Position numbers and translations under genes: made by a program. Shown here one piece after another: positions 13,448 through 23,789 of a stretch of 64,000 nt of DNA. The stretch is from Lingula anatina (Eukaryota; Brachiopoda; Lingulata; Lingulida; Lingulidae), in contig NW_019775280.1 in the NCBI RefSeq assembly GCF_001039355.2, forward strand, positions 308,003-372,002. Reading direction: 5' to 3'. Under the pieces are notes generated by a model that was not told the origin of the DNA, ran no database searches, and was given only the letters and a program-made list of their open reading frames with translations. Numbering within the stretch: the stretch's first letter is position 1; every line of letters begins with the position of its first letter.

Positions 13448-13640
13448 CGATCTCAGTTCCTTCTCACCGCGTTACTTCTTCGTTAGGGCGACTCGTAATA
13501 AATGAAAAGACTGCTGAAGGAAATACCTTATGACGTCGCTTGATCTAAATAAATTACGGCACTCCTAGGCTTCTGATTGGACAATGTGGTGCCTCGCACG
13601 TGATCACTCCTTCTTCGCCGCATGACACACCCGCCTTTAC
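13448..13640 (-). promoter_or_regulatory. GLUL: Candidate main GLUL promoter and 5' untranslated exon
   Basis: A strong minus-strand donor (GATCG|GTGAGTA) at 13448 marks the end of a likely non-coding exon. Upstream, in minus orientation, are a CRE-like TGACGTC near 13532, an inverted CCAAT box (ATTGG) near 13578 and an E-box-like CACGTG near 13597. CpG density rises around 13600-13660. No transcript evidence is available. Confidence 0.45.
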
Positions 13641-14352
13641 AGACGGCGGCGGACAGAGACAAAGCAAAACGGATTTCAGCTGTGCCATGTCGCTAATAAA
13701 AATAGCATCTTATGTTAATTCATGGTCTCTGTGAATTAATTTATTAATATGCCGTACTTTTAAATGAAAAGCTAAAACTCGTATGCTTGGGAAATTTAGT
13801 AATATTTGAAATTTTTACCCTGTTTGGATTCCAATCTGATCTTAGTTTTAGGGCTGCTTGAAATTATATGACCTATTTATAAACAATAATAAAAAGGGCA
13901 CGTGGTTGGAGAGTGGTTGGGTAGAGCCGTTCCATGCAGTTCAACATATGTGACGCCGTCTGCGGCGCAGTTTGAGCTGGGCTGGTACTTTTACAATTCT
14001 TTATTTTTAAAGCATCACTAAACACATTGTCTACGTGTGTCCAGTCTAGTACTTGCTCTTTATAAGAGGGCAGGGTGGGGATGGCGTCTTTTCACCCTTT
14101 TTTTTGGTACTGAAGAATGCACAGAATTTGCCGCAGAAATGTTTGTGAATATTAAATTAATGAAAGAAATCACTCTGTGACCCCGTTAGGGGGTATCTGG
14201 GTCACATGGCCCAAATTCCACGAACCCCTTAAGTCAAGTGAATGAAACAAGTACCAGCACTGGAAGAATAATTGATTTCTATTGCGTGTTGACTCAGTTT
14301 TTAGCCCGTATCTCATAAAAAACACTGTGGGCAGATCAATATCCGCAATTTT

Positions 14353-14750
14353 ATTTATTTTTTGGGGTGCGTAGGCTACGTCGTTATTGACAAGTGGTAT
14401 TGATGTGATAGTAATACAACAGAAACCACGCAGCTCAGTTTGTTATCTTGATTTTGTTGAGGAGTGGAAAAGAGTCGAGTTCAAGTACCGCAGTATTTGT
14501 TGCCCCTCTTGTGGTAAATAAATATATATAATATTAATAATAATTTTTTATTCATCAAATATATAATAAATTTTTATTCATTTTTTGGGGTGCGTAGGCT
14601 ACGTCGTTATTGACAAGTGGTATTGATGTGATAGTAATACAACAGAAACCACGCAGCTCAGTTTGTTATCTTGATTTTGTTGAGGAGTGGAAAAGAGTCG
14701 AGTTCAAGTACCGCAGTATTTGTTGCCCCTCTTGTGGTAAATAAATATAG
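14353..14750. repeat. 223-bp tandem direct duplication
   Basis: TTTTTTGGGGTGCGTAGGC near 14358 and again at 14581 begins two copies that match almost base for base through GGTAAATAAATATA (ends near 14526 and 14749). Between them is a short AT-rich linker of ATA/TTA triplets. No coding potential seen. Confidence 0.9.
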
Positions 14751-15570
14751 GGGCTACGCTGTAACAGTAATAGCGACCATGTAACGACGAAATGAATTAT
14801 TATTATTGTAATAATTAATTAAAGAATTATTGTAAATTACAATAAAAAATAATGATCCATATAATTACATAACAATAATAACAGCATTGATATCTTGTAT
14901 AGCGCATTCCATTTTAATACATTTCAATGAACTTTATAATTGGACTATATACCATATAATTGTTGGCGAAGGACTCAAGAGTAGGCCTAAATGATTCCTC
15001 TAGAGTAACCAGACGTGCGTACCCAGTAGTCCTTCGTTTGCATGTTAAGTATACCTCCACAAGGAACTGACAACGGATATTAACAGATATTAATAAACAA
15101 TGAATATATATTTATTGATCCCATGGCAAACGCTCCATGAAAGGAGTGACACAACACGCTCAGATTCTATTCAATTGCAGTTGATGTGGAACCCCCCCCC
15201 CCCGTCCCCCCCCGATTTCCAAAGAAACGTTCCTGATGTCTGACAAGAAATAACCCCACTAATTGTTACTGAGACATTTACTTAGATTTAACATGCCAGG
15301 GACATAGCTACTGTACGTGGTGTAGTTACGTAAATTACTCGTATAAATCAACTCGGTAGACGTGTATTGGTAGTATTGTTCTTTGATATTAGAGCTTCTG
15401 CATGTCACTTGACAAATGAGTACCTGTCGTGAGACATCGTCATGCTCATGTCGCCTACTGCTAAAGCTTATGTAACAGTGAATTTGCCAGGTGTCCAAAC
15501 TTTATATATAGACATGTCCATTATCTGTGGAAAGAACATGATTTTCCTGTTCACGAAAAAGGACGGGAAC

Positions 15571-16135
15571 TTTAACGCACTGTATATTTTAAAACCCCTT
15601 TTTTAAAAGCAGGAAGGCGACCCTTGCCTCCTTAAAACTGACCATGTCGCCGTTGGAGGCCTTAAGGAACAGAGGGACGTTCCACAAACGAAAAATTCCT
15701 GATCGTTGTAGAATTGACACAGAGAGACGTTGAGCGTCTTGTCAGTTTCTGTTGAATGAAGGTGGCAACATTGTGTAAGGGGATGGGGGGGGGGGGGGTA
15801 GGGGTCTGTGAATCGTCTTCTTCACGCTTGACAAATTTTAAAAAGATGTCACACGACTTTAATTTGGTTATGTTATTCTTAAGCTATGGTCAGTATTTTT
15901 TTTTCATTTTGTCCAGACATGACCAATGCCAATCAAGACAAAGGTAGAGCATGGGAAGTATCTATGAAAAAAAAAAAAAAAAACAGGATTCTATTAAGTA
16001 GAGACATCGCCGCTGTCAGTGTGACACTGAGTTATGTGGACCAAAAAGATTCAATGTCACGAAGAAGAAGGTCAGTTATGTATGCAGACACCGAGAGAAT
16101 GTATGAGGATTGAATCTGCTGTAGGTGCCTGTCAC

Positions 16136-16173
<38 letters not shown>

Positions 16174-18138
16174 TAAGCAGTTACCTAAGTGGCCAAAAGA
16201 ACCAGGATGTACCCAAAAACTGGTTATTACGGTGCACAAATGACCACAGGCTGCATGTCGCAGACAGGATGTACTATTTTTGGACACAATGTCATTTTTG
16301 CACAGTAGATTGTCCAGGTGTCCAGACAGTCTCATACATGTCCGTTATAATAATAATAATATTATTATTTTCACGTGGAAGTTTATACATTTAAAGGCTC
16401 TCTAACTACTATAAAGAAAAAAGTGTTATTATTGTTATACAACACGCATTATACAAGTAACTGGATGAGACCACTTATTTTGACAATAATCATCTTCACT
16501 TTAACATTACCTTATTTACAAAGAGTGATTTTCTGTCGACTTCATGATTGCTGCATTTAAGAAAGAAATGCATCTCATCTGCTTACTTATCTTTCCCAAT
16601 TCAGACATTAAAATCATAAAATCCAAAATTAAAAAAAGTTCTTGCTGTCGTATTTACTTCGAAAATGCCACGCTAGGAAGACAATGGAGGTCTCGATATA
16701 TGGCTAGACATCTAGAACTAAATTATTCTATAAGAAATGGTTTAAAAAGTCAAGGTGAGGGTCGAACAAAGATACTTGCATAAGGGAAAATTGCTTTTAC
16801 CGGTTAAATGGCACATTTATTGTGTGAGCTATGTATTTATCATTATAAAATACATTAGAGTGTCTTTTACTTTTTTTACAAGTAGCAGTCATACTTATGG
16901 TCACTTCCAAGAAGTGTGCAGCCATTTGTGCAGTCTCATCACGTGTCTCAACCATGACTTTACAAAATTTTGGAGGCACACTTGATAAATAACTTTAATA
17001 ATAGGCTTATTCCAAAGCGTCACGTTATATTATATAGATGGTTTGATGGTGAGTTAATATGTTTCCGCGAAATCAGTGCAATTGGGTCCCGCGGCATTCA
17101 CCTGAAAGTTGTAATAATAACATACCTTTCACTCACCTATATAACATTAAGCAGTGAAATGATTGATGTTGTAATGTGTCCAACTATGCCCTGTCGCTCA
17201 CCATGCCATTACATGAGGAAAAGGTAGATGTATAGTGACGCCGCCTTTGATGTAGGTATGTATGTAACTGCTCGTTTCCTTTGCATCAATTTATATTACT
17301 AGATATAATCAGGGCTGCAGGGGGTTGAACGTTGCCCCCCTCCCTCCCCTCCCACCAACCCACCCACCCCAAGAGATTTCCGACAAAGAATTTTTTTTAA
17401 TCTATTTGAAGTTTTATGAAGTGTTAGCCTTTGGTAACGCATAGACTTTTGTTTTATATCAAAAGAAAACTAAAACGTTATGAAATCTTTGCAACAGGAT
17501 GTTTCTTATAAAAAAAAAAATAGAAAAAGCCCAGATAAGATATTTAGAAAAACGACACGGAGCAGATTTTTTAACATCGCGCATGAAATCATTTCGATTC
17601 GCTTCAGTTGCAGCATTGCATCTATTCGTGATGCGTTAGGTGAGACGCATTTCGGTTCCTCTCCACCAGAGATCAGCTGGGAGATAGCCACGTTTTCTGA
17701 AATCTGAAATCCGGGCAAAAATTCTGCTCAGTACAGAAGTGTTCACGAATTAGATAAAGAATATCTAATAAAAATATTTTGGTGGCCCTGGTAGAGGGTA
17801 TTTGTTAAGGAAGCGCTTTCTTTTTCAACTTGAAACAACAGTTGCGTTTTATTTCGCCAAAATTAACTATTTGTACTTCATGGTATTATGCATGACCTTC
17901 AAAAAACAAATAATTGTCTAAAGATTTCGAAAGCAAAGATGACGCTCGCGATCGGTGTTATCACGACACCCCCCAAAATCTACCACTAATTTTGCCTCAT
18001 ATGAAATACCTACTACAACACAAGGCAAAATATATACTGAATAATAATACTGATTTATTTGTAAATATAAGTGATAACAGTACAGGGAAATCTCTGATAA
18101 ATACTGTTGTGGCTATTATTACCAAATTTTGTGCATGT
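15571..18138. repeat. Left copy of a 2.5-kb direct repeat (probable allele A)
   Basis: Matches 18140-20654 over nearly its whole length with small substitutions and indels. The last about 165 bp (17975-18138) instead match 21655-21818. It ends exactly at the single N at 18139. No gene is recognisable; the open frames that recur in both copies have no family signature. Confidence 0.85.
16343..16790 (+). mobile_element. Dispersed AAT-led repeat, copy 1
   Basis: Begins with an ATA triplet run, then GTTTATACATTTAAAGGCTC, and ends around a block with CTAGACATCTAGAACTAAAT and AAATGGTTTAAAA. Related sequence occurs at 18905-19470, 34832-34925 and 61807-62060, in different neighbourhoods. No ORF or TIR seen, so it may be SINE-like or a non-autonomous fragment. 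Confidence 0.45.
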
Positions 18139-18139
18139 N
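18139..18139. other. Single-N contig join
   Basis: One ambiguous base; the sequence to its right restarts with the same TTTAACGCACTG found at 15571. It marks an unmerged overlap. Confidence 0.9.
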
Positions 18140-18904
18140 TTTAACGCACTGTATATTTTAAAACCCCTTTTTTAAAAGCAGGAAGGCGACCCTTGCCTCC
18201 TTGAAACTGGCCAGGTCGCCGTTGGAGGCCTTAAGGAACAGAGGACTGCTCGCACTTCCATAAAAAATTCCAGATCGCTGTAAAATTGACACAGTGAGAC
18301 GTATTATCTATTTTTTTTAGTTGAATGAAGGTCGCAGCATTGTGTAAGGGGGGGGGGGGGGGAATCGTCTACTTCCCTCGTGATGGTGATTTCTTTTATC
18401 ACGCGAGTGTCATTACATTGACAAAATTTAAAAAGATGTCACACGACTTTAATTTGGTTATGTTATTTTTAAGCCATGGTCAGTATTGTTTTTTTTTTTT
18501 TTTATTTTGTTCAGCCATGACCAATGCCAATCAAGACAAAGGTAGAGCATGGGAAGTATCTATGAAAAAAAAAACAGGATTCTATTAAGTAGAGACATCG
18601 CCGCTGTCAGTGTGACACTGAGTTATGTGGACCAAAAAGATTCAATGTCACGAAGAAGGTCAGTTATGTATGCAGACAATGAGATAATGTATGAGGACTG
18701 AATCTGCTGTAGGTCCCTGTCACAGTTTTTTTTATGGTAAGCAGTTACCTAAGTGGCCAAAAGAACCAGGATGTACCTAAAGACTGGTTATTACGGTGCA
18801 CAAATGGCCACAGGCTGTCGCAGACAGGATGTACTAGTTTTGGACACAATGTCATTTTTGCACAGTAGATTGTCCAGGTGTCCAGACAGTCTCATACATG
18901 TCCG

Positions 18905-19470
18905 TTATAATAATAATAATTTTATTTACTGAGCGCGTAGAGGTTTATACATTTAAAGGCTCTCTAACTACTATAAAGAAAAAATACAGTGTTATTATTG
19001 TTATACAACACATTATACAAGTAACTGGATAAGACCACTTATTTTGACAATAATTATCTTCGTTTTAACATTGCCTTAATTACAAAATTGGCTACAGCAG
19101 CCACGCCCTGCGAAGAGGGTGGATTTAATAAGATGAAGTAAAGTTGTCTGAAATTGTCTGTTAAACCCAGCAAGTTCACCTCTGGTATAGAAACAAACGG
19201 TAATTATCTCTCGGCTTCATGATTGCTGCATTCAAGAAAGCAATGCATCTTATTTTCTTACTTATCTTTACCAATTCAGGTATTAAAATGATAAACCCCT
19301 AAAATAAGAATGAAAAAAGATCTTGCAGTCGACCTTTCCTTCGAAATGCCACGCTAGGAAGATAATGGAGGTCTCGATATATGGCTAGACATCTAGAACT
19401 AAATTATTTTATAAGAAATGGTTTAAAATAGTAAAGGTGAGGGTCAAACAAAGATACTTGCATAAGGGAA
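18905..19470 (+). mobile_element. Dispersed AAT-led repeat, copy 2 (allelic to copy 1)
   Basis: Same order of blocks as at 16343. Here the start reads TTTTATTTACTGAGCGCG, a longer, probably less decayed form. It also includes the extra block (CAGCCACGCCCTGCGAAG) missing from the other allele. Confidence 0.45.
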
Positions 19471-20689
19471 AATTGCTTTTACCAGTTAAATGGCACATTT
19501 GTTGTGTGAGCAATGTATTTATCATTATAAAATACATTAGAATGTCTTTTATATTATTTTTAAGTAGCAATCATACTTATGGTCACTTCCAAGAAGTGTG
19601 CATCTATTTGTGCAGTCTCATCACGCGTCTCAACCATGACTTTACAAAATTTTGGAGGCACACTTGATAAATAACTTTAATAATAGGCTTATTCCAAAGC
19701 GTCACGTTATATTATATAGATGGTTTGATGGTGAGTTAATATGTTTCCGCGAAATCAGTGCAATTGGGTCCCGCGGCATTCACCTGAACGTTGTACTAAT
19801 AACATACCTTTCACTCACTTATATAACAATAAGCAGTGAAATGACTGATGTTGTAATGTGTCCAACTATGCCCTGTCACTCACCCTGCCATTACCTGAGG
19901 AAAAGGTAGATGTATAGTGACGCCGCCTTTGATGTAGGTATGTATGTAAACTGCTCGTTTCCTTTGCATCAATTTATAATACTAGATATAATCAGGGCTG
20001 CAGGGGTTGAACATTGCCCCCCCCCTCCCCACCCACCAACCCACCCACCCCAAGAGATTTTCGACAAATAATTTTTTAAAATCTATTTGAGATTTTATGA
20101 GGTGTTAGCCTTTGGTAATGCATAGACTTTTGTTTTACATCAAAAGAAAACTAAAACGTTATGAAATCTTTGCAACAGGATGTTTCTTATAAAAAAAATA
20201 GAAACAGCCCAGATAAGATATTTAAAGAAACGACACGGAGCAGATCTTTTTACATCGCGCATGAAATCATTTCGATTCGCTTCAGTTGCAGCATTGCATC
20301 TATTCGTGATGCGTTAGGTGAGACGCATTTCGGTTCCTCTCCACCAGAGATCAGCTGGGAGATAGCCACGTTTTCTGAAATCTAAATCCGGGCAAAGATT
20401 TTGCTCAGTATAGAAGTGTTCACGAATTAGATAAAGAAATATCTGTGAATATCTAATAAAAATATTTCGGTGGCCCTGGTAGAGGGTATTTGTTTAGGAA
20501 GCGCTTTCTTTTTCAACTTGAAACAACAGTTGCGTTTTATTTCGCCAAAATTAACTATTTGTACTTCATGGTATTATGCATGACCTTCAAAAAACACATA
20601 ATTGTCTAAAGATTTCGAAAGCAAAGATGACGCTCGCGATCGGTGTTATCACGGCTGCGTGGCAGGTATTGGGCTGGATATAGTTCTCA

Positions 20690-20962
20690 GTGGAGGATTT
20701 AGGGTGGGAGTCAGGGGGGGTCCTGACCCCCCCCCCCCCCCCCTTCGCTTTCTGACAAAATCCCACTAATGTTGCCTTCTTCAAATTACAATTTTGACTA
20801 GCTGAGTCGTAGTTCTAAACCGTACCAAAGGGCACCGTTCACCCTCTAAAATACTAAAATTTCCGATGCCCTTCACCGGGCCCCGAAACCCACGTCAAGA
20901 GAGGGGGGAGGGTTGGCCTCGCATCTGTGGACCCCCTTCAAATTATCTTGGATCTGCCCCTG
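20690..20962. mobile_element. MITE with CAG..CTG ends and 5-bp target duplication
   Basis: Left end CAGTGGAGGATTTAGGG and right end TGGATCTGCCCCTG are diverged inverted repeats. GTTCT flanks both sides (left ATAGTTCT|CAG, right CTG|GTTCTG), a direct 5-bp duplication. The interior has a long C run and no ORF. The CAGGG-type ends recall hAT-like elements; a 5-bp duplication is reported for some hAT groups, but the class is a guess. Confidence 0.7.
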
Positions 20963-21444
20963 GTTCTGTTGAATTCAAAGAATGGTCTAAAGAGCGTATA
21001 CCGGTGCAATAGTATGCATGACCTGCAGGGGTGATGTTGGTATATGGGTGTACTGCTTTGCCGAAAAACCGATCAAATGTGAAATACAAAGAGCCAGTAA
21101 AGACCGTGTTCACCCAGGACTGTTTTTTCTCTCTTTTCATTTCATTTTGTTTTCACACTTCCAACATCGTTGAACCAGAACGCTCGAAATAATAGTAAGA
21201 CGTGTTTTTGAAATAATAAAGAACAAGGACAAAGAACTGTTCGAAACTTTGCAAACTCTTTTTTTATACTCTCTGCAAATACAAAGTTCGTTGTTGTTCT
21301 GGAAAATATAATTAACTGCACCAAACTGTGCGTCTAGTATAAGGTCTGTTAGATGAATGAATAACCATCCAAATAAGTGAATGAGTACATGGGTTTTTTT
21401 GCGTACCTGAACGCCTTTTCTTACTGAAATACCAATAATTTTAC

Positions 21445-21673
21445 AGGAGCAGATCCAGGATTATTTACCCCCCCCCCTTGGCTTCGAGCTCGGGGTTCTT
21501 CATTTGGTATTTTAGAGGGCGAACGGTGCCATTTGGTACGGTTTAGAACTATGATTCAGCTAGTCAAAATTATGATTTTCAAGTGAGGACCATTGGTGTT
21601 TTTTTTCAGAAATCGAAGTGGGGGGGGGGGGGGGGTCAGGATTCCCCCGACATCCCCCTAAATCTACCACTAA
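21445..21673. mobile_element. Second copy of the same MITE, inverted
   Basis: Starts CAGGAGCAGATCCAGG and ends CCCTAAATCTACCACT. Its interior is the reverse complement of 20690-20962 (shared GTACCAAA/TTTGGTAC and ACTAGCTGA/TCAGCTAGT blocks). The pair forms an inverted repeat around about 480 bp. The 5-bp duplication is unclear here (AATTTT on both sides if the ends shift by one base). Confidence 0.65.
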
Positions 21674-22120
21674 TTTTCCCTCATATGAAATACCTACTAC
21701 AACACAAGGCAAAATGTATACTGAATAATAATACTGATTTATTTGTAAATATAAGTGATAACAGTACAGGGAAATCTCTGATAAATACTGTTGTGGCAAT
21801 CATTACCAAATTTTTTGCATATAAATTTGATATAAAAGTATTAGGATCACATACAAGTAGCAATACTGCAATGCTCTGACTGTAAGGCATAATTAATATA
21901 AGTGCATGCCTGACAGGTGCTGGATACATGGGTACGATGTATTCCTTATTGTCCCATCATTTGCCCTGTATAGGGGAAAACCCGATATCCCAGAAACTCG
22001 CAAAATTCGCTTCCAGAAATACTGATAATGTACCGCCCTTAACGGCTACTATGTGCAACAATAAACCTTTCTTTTATATAAGATAATTATTTCGAACCGT
22101 ATTTGAAACCTTTGGCTCTT

Positions 22121-22317
22121 CATTCCCACAGATTTTAGATCGATCTATCCCTGTGGGGAGTCTCACTAGATTACTGTCAGCTTGGCCGGCTTAAATGTCT
22201 GTCCCGCCTACTAAAAGCTGTAAAGGGGTAATTAACTACCGCGCCTGACAGCAATTTAGCGTAAACCCCCAGGGAGTTAGGTCGATCTAGATGGATCGAT
22301 TTAAATCTATGGGAATG
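22121..22317. mobile_element. Foldback element, GATCGATC family (short subfamily)
   Basis: Ends CATTCCCACAGATTTTAGAT and AAATCTATGGGAATG. Inside each end lies GATCGATCTA; then GAGTCTCACTAGATTACTG on the left pairs imperfectly with GCAATTTAGCGTAAACCCCC on the right. A TAATTA core sits near the centre. Close relatives lie at 41458, 53825 and (reversed) 61479. The contig beginning at 24516 starts at this element's right end. Confidence 0.75.
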
Positions 22318-22584
22318 CACATATACGGATATTGAGCTTATGTTAACACATTATTATTATCGGTTATAAATAATATTTGAACTTGTAAAACCAAGCAAAA
22401 ACAATAAAGAAGAGCTGATCTTCTGTGTAACTGTGCGACATCAGACGACATTTCAGAGGAAACTCTTCCATTCTCTCACAATTCACAACCTGCGGCAAAG
22501 TTGTTCGTTCCCAGTTGTCGTCTCTTGCGTGAGGTAATACGAGTATATGATATAAAAATACAATACAAAAGCGATCTTAAGGTC

Positions 22585-23789
22585 CTACACCTGAGAAAGC
22601 ATTAACATGGAGACGTGGACGTCCTCTGGGTCGTCACCCTTGCGACCATGGTCGTTATTGTTTCCTGGAGTCTTTTTGAAGCGCGTCCCATGCCGCCTGC
22701 CCGTTATCTCCAGCAGTACAAAGGTGGTAGTGATGCATATCCCTTCCACCAACATAACGTAGCCGAGACTGTCGAGGCCGTACAGCTGGAACACTATTCC
22801 CACTATCCACTGATAAATGAACCCTCCCGCAGACCCCCCTATAAGCACCACGGCAAGCACCATCCCGGAGACCTGGATGTAGCGGTTCACCCACACCAAG
22901 GCACCCGGATAGACGGGCCCTATTGCCAGTCCGTACAGGCAATTTACGAACCAGAAGACACTGACGTTATTCCCGGCCTCAGTGCACAGAAGAATCCCCG
23001 CCAATAGCTGCCCGAGGACCACTGTTCCCAGGATAAAGGAAGGCTTCACCCATTTCGATATTAATGCACTGATGCCCCGCCCCCCCGTGTAACACCCCCA
23101 AAATATCGACACCATCAGGGAAGCCTCGAAGGGTTCTCTGTGCAGGGGGCCCTCCGTGATGTAGGCAAACATGAACTTATCCAGCGCCCACTCACCCCCG
23201 ACGATGTGGATGTAGAAGAACAACATGAGCCCCAGGAGCTGGACTCCGAACACCGTGTCCCCTTTCGCGCACTTGCCAGATTGGAGCGCGGAACCGGAGT
23301 CTGTCGGTTTCTTGTCCGTTGGCTCTGCCGGTATTGCCGTGTGGTCGCCATATACGTTCCATTTGCACCTGTTCGACACATACTGAAGAACGAGGAAGGC
23401 TATGGCGGCAAGAACGGACATGATGCCGCCAATAGTGTATGCGTATTCGATCTGGGAATCATTGTTTGGAATGATTCTCTTCACCAGGTAAGATCCACTG
23501 ACATTTAAAAATGTATTTGAGTTCGTCTGGTTATAAGCATACAGTGATTCGCCTGCGAATTTGTACGCCGTTGCACCTGATTCATGGGTCAATGAGCTAT
23601 TGTTGGCCAGTGAGAGCGAAGTAGAAGTTACATTGTTGTTTTGAGGTTCCAACACGTGTGAATGTGTTCCTAGGAATGGCTCAATTATCTGTGGCCCGAC
23701 TATGGCGCCGAGTCCGAAGGCAAGACTTGTTGCGAACACAGGGGCTGCCGCCTCTCTGCCCCACAACTGAAAGGATAGCTTCGAAGCAG
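22585..23789 (-). CDS. MFSD4B: Transporter exon 3, allele-A copy (C-terminal half)
   Basis: Terminal coding exon of 1205 bp from acceptor TTCTTGCAG to the stop at 22585. It encodes the end of the N-terminal bundle, the glycosylated loop (NVTS, NNSS, NQTN, NVSG, NDSQ) and the C-terminal bundle. The cytosolic tail is TGRRHGTRFKK followed by an acidic stretch. Confidence 0.88.

Larger units (their letters stand above)
18140..21820. repeat. Right copy of the direct repeat (probable allele B) with extra elements
   Basis: Repeats 15571-17955 as 18140-20654, then carries about 1 kb absent from the left copy, then rejoins it (21655-21818 matches 17975-18138). It also has an extra block near 19085-19205 that the left copy lacks. 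Poly-purine and poly-pyrimidine run lengths differ between copies. Confidence 0.85.

Noticed and set aside
17480-20385. Recurring 75-codon frame (MKSLQQDV...) at 17480 and 20161
   Set aside because: It recurs because the DNA is duplicated between alleles. The N-terminal part shifts with the length of an A run, and no family resemblance is seen.
22615-23508. Plus-strand and alternative minus-strand frames over transporter exon 3 (also 24830-25279 and 25330-25596)
   Set aside because: Shadows of the real minus-strand exon: the true frame encodes membrane segments and a recognisable family, the others Arg/His/Pro-rich nonsense.
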